Of a DNA stretch of 25,599 nt, positions 20,268 to 25,599 are shown one piece after another. The translations under genes and the position numbers were made by a program. The notes beneath the pieces were generated by a model that saw only the letters and a program-made list of their open reading frames with translations, did not search any database and was not told the DNA's origin. Origin of the DNA: Hypsibius dujardini (lineage: Eukaryota > Tardigrada > Eutardigrada > Parachela > Hypsibiidae). Numbering within the stretch: position 1 is the first letter of the stretch; the number at the start of each line of letters is the position of its first letter. Where the stretch lies: positions 1-25,599 of the forward strand of contig LRSR01010143.1 of assembly GCA_001579985.1 (NCBI GenBank). Direction: 5' to 3'.

Positions 20268-20780
20268 GAGACAGACAGGCAGGCCGACAATAAAAACTAA
20301 TTGCAAGTTTTAGCTTTCGCCCCTAATTAACTCGGAGATCCTCTCGCTCTACAGGGTTTTCCGCTTTCAATGAAACGAATCTCCTCAACTTCCACAATCT
20401 CAATACGGCAGTGCAGCTACGAGGTCCAGCAAGTTCGAGAAACATGCGGCCGCGTAACAGTCTGGCGACGATTTGGATGCCCGCGTAGTTACACCCTGGA
20501 GAGCTCGCTGTGCGGGTTTGACAGCGGGCCCTTCCAGGTAGGTGCAGCAATCATGAAGCAGTCTAACTTTGACTTTGATCGTGCATTGTATCATGTTCTA
20601 AAATTCCATCAGACAAACATCTGTTTTCTGCCACAGGGGCAACAAATGGCAATCGGGCATTTGCATCAAACGGGTCGGGACCTTTTGAAAGCTCTCGTCA
20701 AGCAGTCGCCGAAATGTTCTTCCGACAAGAGCGGGGAATTACCATTGGAAAACTGTCCAGACCAAGAAAACCCAAGATGA
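16105..20780 (+). CDS. AGTPBP1: Cytosolic carboxypeptidase 1-like tubulin deglutamylase (M14 family)
   Basis: Eleven exons: 16105-16267, 16343-16684, 16753-16887, 17146-17280, 17343-17486, 17551-18119, 18365-18796, 19032-19548, 19645-20207, 20355-20537 and 20637-20780. All phases agree; the total is about 1108 aa, against about 1,200 in vertebrate CCP1. Exons 2-6 encode the N-terminal armadillo-like helices. Then come the FFPEL motif, the GNLRKAIQ/HEYDLLLFSDI N-domain, QWFYFQITNM and DDIVYVAYHFPYTFS. The peptidase domain shows zinc ligands HPSE (about H843, E846) and DLHGHS (H940), substrate residues NPDG and DLNRQW, and the catalytic Glu in RETCGRV (about E1029). CCP1 enzymes remove C-terminal glutamates from tubulin tails in the cytosol. 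The first exon is uncertain: a different frame (ATG at 16158) has better codon use but meets a stop in exon 2. The domain after the catalytic Glu is short and lacks the acidic tail of vertebrate proteins. Confidence 0.9.
16923..17029. repeat. (GTGTCT)n hexanucleotide array in carboxypeptidase intron 3
   Basis: About 15 nearly perfect units, then degenerate ones, in a 258-bp intron (16888-17145), starting about 35 nt after the donor. The transcript carries the GU/UC-rich strand. Confidence 0.95.
18283..18302. repeat. Perfect 20-bp palindrome with central CACGTG
   Basis: AAAGGAACACGTGTTCCTTT in intron 6 of the carboxypeptidase gene. A related imperfect palindrome (GGGAACACTTGTTCC) lies about 45 nt before it. 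It contains an E-box core; function unknown. Confidence 0.7.
18832..18941. repeat. (CAGACA)n hexanucleotide array in carboxypeptidase intron 7
   Basis: About 17 units in a 235-bp intron (18797-19031). The motif is the exact reverse complement of the GTGTCT array in intron 3, so the two arrays are inverted with respect to each other in the pre-mRNA. Confidence 0.95.
20221..20284. repeat. (CAGA)n array in carboxypeptidase intron 9
   Basis: About 15 tetranucleotide units starting 13 nt after the donor of the 147-bp intron 20208-20354. Confidence 0.92.
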
Positions 20781-21537
20781 AGCAAATGTTCCGAAGACGT
20801 TTCACGCCATTCCAGGCTTAATGTTGCCCATACTATGCGCCCATCTGTGATGGGTAATCGTGTAATGTCAAAAAGTATTTCTTCTTGTTCGTTATAGGTT
20901 TATTCTACACCAACGGAAAATTAACTCTCTTAGCTCTGTTAGTTCAAAAATTCTATGCGAAACGAGAACAACTGCTCATTAAAATCTGCCCATTAGCGTG
21001 TTTAGAGTCCTTACGAATCGGAAACAGGACCCTTCATGGTAGTGCTCGAAGGGACAGAGGGGCAAAATGCCTTTTTTGCAAGACTGAGCCTAAATTCTGC
21101 CCCCGGCCCTACCCTGAGGGGTCCTGAAGGATTCCGACCTGTTAGGACTTTAAATGAGCCGCTGATCCATGGAGTACGCAGTATTAAGTGAGCTATTACA
21201 CAGCCATACATACTCGTAGTCGTATCTGTTACGGGGTGCATCCATGCAGGCGTCTCACTCCCACGTCTGTGATTGCGCTACGGTCTTACAGCCTCCCGCG
21301 GGCCCCATGTGACGGCTTTATTTGTTGAGCAAGCAACACAAACATCGATTTTTCTAACAGTGCACGATATATACACTAAATGCGCCGGAAACCAATAACA
21401 CACTCGCACGTGCTGATCTTTTCTCGGTTTTTGCTTGCCTTTCCTGTTTTACTGCCTGGGCTTACTGCGTGTGTGTCGCACCTCCATTTCTATAACATTT
21501 AGAGATACCTGTTCCATTTATCGCTACTACAAGTGCA
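20781..21537. other. Spacer between carboxypeptidase and small secreted protein genes
   Basis: This contains the 3' flank of the carboxypeptidase gene (an ATTAAA variant poly(A) signal near 20979), the short foldback element 21007-21148, and the upstream region of the next gene, with a TATATA at 21368-21373 about 165 nt before its ATG. No exon is seen. Confidence 0.5.
21007..21148. mobile_element. MITE-like foldback element, family 1, short member
   Basis: The left arm (about 21007-21070, GTCCTTACGAATCGG to GGGGCAAAATGCC) and right arm (about 21093-21148, ending GTTAGGAC) are inverted copies that together nearly fill the element. The same arm sequence ends the element at 10424-10860. There is no ORF. 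Confidence 0.75.
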
Positions 21538-21912
21538 ATGTCGCGCCTACTGCTTCGTTCTGGATTCTCGCTTCTTCTCTATACATGTTCGTTGCTGGTT
21601 GTTGTTCGTGCGGAGCGCCAAGCTATGGGAGAAGGCTCCCAGGGCCTTGGAACACCGCAACTCAACTACCTGGCGCAGTACGGCAGCAATAACTTTGCCA
21701 AGGACGCGTTTGGATTTGAAGAAAGGACCGCGGAACAGAAACAGGAAGACCGGGTACATGTGCTACTGAATTTGGCCATTTCAAGCAAGTAATATTGTAC
21801 AAATTGTAATGACCGCAAGTGATTTCGTTTTTCCGAACAGGAATTCTATCACGCCCTGCTGGTGATTCAACAACGACTGCAGCTGATGAGGGACCGTGAC
21901 GGCCATGCCTAG
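21538..21912 (+). CDS. Small secreted protein or peptide precursor, unknown family
   Basis: Two exons, 21538-21753 and 21841-21912, with an 87-bp phase-0 intron (GTACAT...CCGAACAG), giving 95 aa. Residues 1 to about 26 are a strong signal peptide (SGFSLLLYTCSLLVVVRA). The remaining 69 residues have no Cys: a Gly/Gln-rich start, the segment LNYLAQYGSNNFAKDAFGF, then a charged Gln/Glu/Arg-rich helix-like end (EFYHALLVIQQRLQLMRDR). There are no clear dibasic KR/RR cleavage sites, so a classical neuropeptide precursor is uncertain. It is probably an extracellular factor. The exon model rests on the signal peptide and the clean splice phase; without splicing the frame would end 12 codons after the donor. 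Confidence 0.6.
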
Positions 21913-22359
21913 TTATAAGCACTGCACACCAAACTGCAGTGTTTGGGGATGATTTCTGCTCATTATCCGGCTGCTTAGCTTGTACATTTGTACAAAAAGG
22001 AGAAGCTTTAATGGGGGAAATGTCAAACTGGTTTCTCAGGAATTTTGAGCGGATGTAAATCTGGTAGCTATCCAGACAGACATGATATATCATGACGGCT
22101 CATTCGTCGGCCACAACATCCAAACAACGAGACGACGAGGTCTCTATCTCTTACACTGCGGACGACAGCATGAGGCTACGAAAGCTTGACTGGTGTTTTT
22201 TGGGGATCATCTACGACCAACCGAAAATTTATTTCATTATCCAATAACTATCAAAAATCTTCAGAAGTCGTCAGACATTGTTAGATGTACTTATTTTTAA
22301 GTATTTCGTGATTTGCTGCGATCCTAAGAAATCGGCTTGGGGCCTGATTTACCTCAGTA

Positions 22360-22511
22360 CAGCTGCGTTTGCAACAGCTTCCGGCGATAAGTCGGGACAC
22401 CATTTTCTGGTTCAAAAGTAGACTGTTCAGTGAATAGCGTAGGAGGTGGTCCATGTTAAGACCAGAAAATGGTGTCCGACTTATCGCTGGACGCTTTTGC
22501 AAACGCAGCTG
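22360..22511. repeat. Hairpin-forming inverted repeat with arms of about 50 bp
   Basis: The left arm begins CAGCTGCGTTTGCAA and runs to CACCATTTTCTGGT. The right arm (about 22461-22511) is its near-perfect complement, with a loop of about 50 bp. Likely a MITE or the remains of one. Confidence 0.8.
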
Positions 22512-22644
22512 TATGTGGGTTAAGTGTATGGGTCCTAAAAAACCAGTGACGACATTTGACATTTGGTCTGATTCGGTTTGCTTTATTCAGTAGCAAACAA
22601 ATCTATTCGTTATAAATTTGTGAATTGAACCAGTTTTTACTTTA

Positions 22645-22852
22645 TCTCAACCAGAATTCAATTTCGAATTGATTGGAGTCAGCCAAAGTTTTGTTGGCGG
22701 TCAGGGGGTGGAGCTATTCCTTATTGATAAAACAAACCGTAATCATGTGGCTATGAGTGCTCTTTTACGGGAACAAGATAAACAACCCGCCCCCTGACAT
22801 CGACAGAAATTTCGGCTAATTCCAATTGATTACAAATTCAATTTTGGTTGGG
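22645..22852. mobile_element. MITE-like inverted-repeat element, arms of about 85 bp
   Basis: The left arm starts TCTCAACCAGAATTCAATTT and includes GGTCAGGGGGTGG. The right arm, ending at TTTTGGTTGGGA, is the imperfect reverse complement. It has a short centre and no ORF. It is unrelated to the 22360-22511 repeat and to the 10424/21007 family. Confidence 0.78.
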
Positions 22853-23489
22853 AAAACTTCACAAACTATGCTTTTCAAACTAGTTTCTAGAAAGCGGCAT
22901 GTCTACTGTGAATCAAAGAAAGTGGCTTTTGTGTTTTCCAAATTTAAACTTATGTAAAATATTGTTCTTGGGACCATACCGGCAATGCCTACATCGAAAA
23001 TTATGATATACAGGGTTATAGAAAGAGATGAATGCTTATGGTGATAGGTCTGATCCCTATCGGCAGAGTTCTCGGTTGACATACACGGTAGATAGAGAGA
23101 GTTTATTAGATTGACAAATGAAAAATGAAAGAAACTAAAAATCTGCCACTAACACAACTCAAATTTCTGTTTGAATAGATCAACAAACGCAGTCGCAATC
23201 ATAGATTTTCTAACAATTATGTAAGACACTACATTATGTAAACTGACAAACAACAAGGAGACAAAATAGGTCGACACACAGAAGTTTATATAACTAATGA
23301 ATATTAAATGGATGAATTGGCAGGCAGAGCCTAACAATGGCGTATACATTCTGGGTTGGAGATCGAAAATCACTTTTTGATAGTACTATATACGTAGTAG
23401 GAATAAAAACGGAAGGTTGTAACTACTTATCACAATGTTAATCATTTTTGGGATCAGATACACTGTGTTATACTTAACGTCGAGCCACG

Positions 23490-24803
23490 CTACTGTGGAT
23501 CTTGTTGAACTTGTGGATCTTGTGGTGTTTTTTTTGCTCCATATTGCTGGATGATCCGAGCCTTTATTTCCGCCACCGTCATGCTCTTCTTCATATTGTG
23601 ATCCCGGATATAGGCTTTACCGTCGAAAAATACGAGTTCCTGACTTTTCCTCGTTCGAACTTCCAGGACAAAGAGATTTCGATTGCGAGATGTTTTTGGG
23701 CGTGGCGAACTTTCAATATGCTTCACCAGTGATTCAACTCGTTCTTCGAGATGAAAATGGTATTTGTCCAAAAGACTCGGATCTGGACGGGCGAAGGGTT
23801 CGGTGGTACCCGTTCTAGGGTCAAAGTATTTCACCATATGAAACTCAAATTTCAAGTGTTGCTCGGAGTAGGGCTCGAGTCGATTCGTTACCGAACTGTG
23901 AACTTGCAGCAAAAGTTGGTCTTTCTCTTCTACTGAAAGTTCGATACCTTGAATGGTTCCAGAATCATGGATCCCGATGTAAATGGAACCGCCCTCTGCA
24001 TTCAAAAATCCACAAACTTGCTCGCCAATTTCACTGGACTGATTTGTGACACTTTTTGGATGCATACTTTCCATCGGATCTTTGTGGCCTTTAAATTCGA
24101 CCCTTCCGCCTTCCTCCTTAGCGAAAATTCGACCGCTTATAAACAGATTACTCTTTTGAATTTCTTTGTACGACTCCCAAATGTCTTTGCGGTAGAAGGA
24201 AGCATCTTCCAGCACTTGAACAGCTAGTTTATTCCGACAGTACCGGTGGTCTTTGATGTATGGGACAGTCACGGTTAACTCTCTTGCGTCCTCCGCGTCC
24301 TTTCCGATTTTGAGACAACCCCAGAAATGTTTGTTTGACCCTTCACCTCTAATTTCATATCGATATGAGTAGTTGTTCTTAGCGTTACTCGTCAGACGAT
24401 AAAGGACATCAATAGGGCTGAGAGATGGGTCCGGTGAGTGGTAGAGTTTCTTCCAGCGAGCGAGATTTTGTTGTTGTTCAGGAAATAAGGATAGGAATTC
24501 GATGGCAATGTAGGCTTTGGCCAAATTTTTTGAGTTGCAAAGGGGTGAGCGAAATTCCTGTATAATCATAAGATTGGTGTACGAATTCTGTTTGACCGTC
24601 GAACCATCCAAGGTAAGAATACATTTAAATACAGCTGAAGTTGGCGAGTCATTAAAGGACCAGTCGTCGACGTATCCTTCGGCGCGCAGTTTCTCGAGAA
24701 GAGCTTCCATCTCTTTCCGGACCGGGCGGGAAGTGTAGTCCAGATCTTGTCCAGTATGGACTTTGTCTTCTTCGGCTAAGACTTCATCCAAATCCTGCTC
24801 CAT
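23490..24803 (-). CDS. Schlafen-type AlbA_2 protein with dsRBD-like N-terminal segments
   Basis: One coding exon of 437 aa. The ATG lies one base after a good acceptor (CTGTTTTTCAG), so a non-coding first exon is likely further right. An in-frame extension to 24860 exists but has no coding support. Residues 50-110 (AVFKCILTLDG ... SKNLAKAYIAIEFL) and 128-200 (PIDVLYRLTSN ... NKLAVQVLED) resemble the strand-strand-helix end of double-stranded-RNA-binding domains. Residues 233-330 form the AlbA_2/Schlafen core: VEFKGH, SSEIGEQVCGFLNAEGGSIY, IGIHDSGTIQGI; the closing strands are near LFVLEVR and AYIRDHNM. Relatives include Schlafen and Schlafen-like RNA nucleases and regulators. RNA processing is inferred, and the dsRBD assignment is tentative. 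The C-terminal tail is Gln/Pro-rich. Confidence 0.82.
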   Translation of the reverse strand: MEQDLDEVLAEEDKVHTGQDLDYTSRPVRKEMEALLEKLRAEGYVDDWSFNDSPTSAVFKCILTLDGSTVKQNSYTNLMIIQEFRSPLCNSKNLAKAYIAIEFLSLFPEQQQNLARWKKLYHSPDPSLSPIDVLYRLTSNAKNNYSYRYEIRGEGSNKHFWGCLKIGKDAEDARELTVTVPYIKDHRYCRNKLAVQVLEDASFYRKDIWESYKEIQKSNLFISGRIFAKEEGGRVEFKGHKDPMESMHPKSVTNQSSEIGEQVCGFLNAEGGSIYIGIHDSGTIQGIELSVEEKDQLLLQVHSSVTNRLEPYSEQHLKFEFHMVKYFDPRTGTTEPFARPDPSLLDKYHFHLEERVESLVKHIESSPRPKTSRNRNLFVLEVRTRKSQELVFFDGKAYIRDHNMKKSMTVAEIKARIIQQYGAKKTPQDPQVQQDPQ

Positions 24804-24982
24804 TCTGAAAAACAGAAAACACGCCAGGCCGCTAAATTTAACCATGCATATGTGATGCAACGTTATTTACGAGAAACACTGTAATATTTTCACTTGCATA
24901 TCTTCCCAAGTATTGATAATTAGACTAATTGCGCTGGCTATTATAGTTTCCCCGATAGACAACATTTTTCAAATGGACCTGA

Positions 24983-25471
24983 TTACACGGGCATGATATG
25001 ATGATCAAGGTGCATAATACACAATACATTGGTTGAGAATTTCGGCCATTTAGCATTCCGCATGAGATGTACCACGCTGCAGTGGCGGATTGACCGATGG
25101 ACCGACTTGAGCGTTGCCCCCTGTGATGTGTAAGCCATGGCATGGAGCATATCGGGCATGCCTGATTCAATGACAAGGCGACCATAACTCGAGGGTGTTG
25201 AAGAAGATCCGATGGATATACTTTCCGTGGCAGAGTGACGAGCAGATGTTTGAGACTTAGAATCTGGATGATCATGAATAAATGAAACCGAATATGTTCT
25301 AATAATGATTAAAGCATTCATGCTCTCTCCATAGATGCAACGACGAAGCGACGAATAAAACGGTGAGTGCAACTGACTGATATCAAAGGAAAAGAACCAG
25401 AACATCGTGTGAAACTCACCGCAACAATGAAACGAAATGAATCTAGAAAGAAGTGACATATGCTTAGTCAC
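24983..25471 (-). CDS. Tentative two-exon gene, 110 aa
   Basis: Exon 1 is 25420-25471 (MTKHMSLLSRFISFHCC) with a strong donor GTGAGT. Exon 2 is 24983-25263 after acceptor CATCCAG. The phases agree (1 and 2 nt) and exon 2 codons look natural (SKSQTSARHSATESISIGSS, then GMPDMLHAMAYTSQG). The predicted 156-bp intron is a multiple of three with no stop, so an unspliced 162-aa reading is also open. There is no signal peptide and no recognised domain. The same strand carries the AlbA_2 gene about 180 bp downstream, so this could alternatively be part of its 5' region. Confidence 0.3.
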   Translation of the reverse strand: MTKHMSLLSRFISFHCCGEFHTMFWFFSFDISQLHSPFYSSLRRCIYGESMNALIIIRTYSVSFIHDHPDSKSQTSARHSATESISIGSSSTPSSYGRLVIESGMPDMLHAMAYTSQGATLKSVHRSIRHCSVVHLMRNAKWPKFSTNVLCIMHLDHHIMPV

Positions 25472-25599
25472 AGAACAAAAGAGGCGTCTCCAACTCAGAA
25501 TGCTCTTAGATGACCTTCATTGATTAGTTGATGAATGTTCTTAAATATTTTATTATGATGAGCAATCCGGTGGCATGTACAACCGTTACATCCCTCGTC

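Larger units (their letters stand above)
21913..23489. other. Repeat-rich spacer
   Basis: No supported coding exon. It contains two inverted-repeat elements (22360-22511 and 22645-22852). On the minus strand a possible AATAAA (plus TTTATT near 23100) lies about 390 nt beyond the stop of the AlbA_2 gene. Confidence 0.55.

Noticed and set aside
21538-21753. Orcokinin-like peptide in NNFAKDAFGF
   Set aside because: Only a loose NF...FGF similarity exists, with no flanking dibasic sites and no repeats, unlike orcokinin precursors.
23490-24860. 19-residue N-terminal extension of the AlbA_2 protein (MHHICMVKFSGLACFLFF)
   Set aside because: It overlaps a good splice acceptor immediately before the internal ATG. 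The hydrophobic look comes from the polypyrimidine tract, so it is not a signal peptide.

Overview
This window looks like nuclear DNA of a small invertebrate animal. The genes are split by short GT-AG introns (about 62 to 460 bp), one gene is a clear animal-type cytosolic carboxypeptidase, and the spaces are filled with CA, CAGA and GTGTCT microsatellites, foldback elements and decayed duplicates. The overall style suggests an ecdysozoan such as a tardigrade. That placement is inference and cannot be proven from the sequence alone. All exon borders below were worked out by hand from splice sites, reading phase and family resemblance.

Left third (1-9500): a tandemly duplicated locus for a secreted leucine-rich-repeat (LRR) protein with a mucin-like stalk and a probable GPI anchor. 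Copy A (1027-2502, + strand, 3 exons, 432 aa) appears intact. Copy B is a pseudogene split into a 5' piece (3916 to about 4155) and a 3' piece (about 6778-7960) by about 2.6 kb of unrelated AT-rich DNA. A third, mostly lost repeat unit begins near 8206. The upstream region shared by the copies is itself duplicated again in front of copy B.

Middle (9500-15200): an intronless gene for a 261-aa single-pass membrane protein of no recognised family (9551-10336, +); a foldback (MITE-like) element (10424-10860); a 3-exon secreted lectin of the SUEL/galactose-binding type on the minus strand (11909-12882) whose second intron is swollen by a CAGA microsatellite; a 532-bp foldback element (13560-14091) built of short internal repeats and lying against what looks like a broken coding exon; and some doubtful ORFs.

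Right part (16100-25600): an 11-exon AGTPBP1/CCP1-like tubulin deglutamylase gene (16105-20780, +) with all catalytic residues visible; a second, shorter member of the 10424 element family (21007-21148); a two-exon gene for a 95-aa secreted peptide or small protein (21538-21912, +); two further inverted-repeat elements (22360-22511 and 22645-22852); and, on the minus strand, a 437-aa Schlafen-type AlbA_2 protein with two probable double-stranded-RNA-binding-like segments (23490-24803), followed by a doubtful two-exon minus-strand gene (24983-25471).

The genes do not form a pathway with one another; this is an ordinary eukaryotic gene neighbourhood. The most interesting items are the dsRBD-like/AlbA_2 protein, the foldback elements, the oppositely oriented hexanucleotide arrays in two carboxypeptidase introns, and the split LRR pseudogene.
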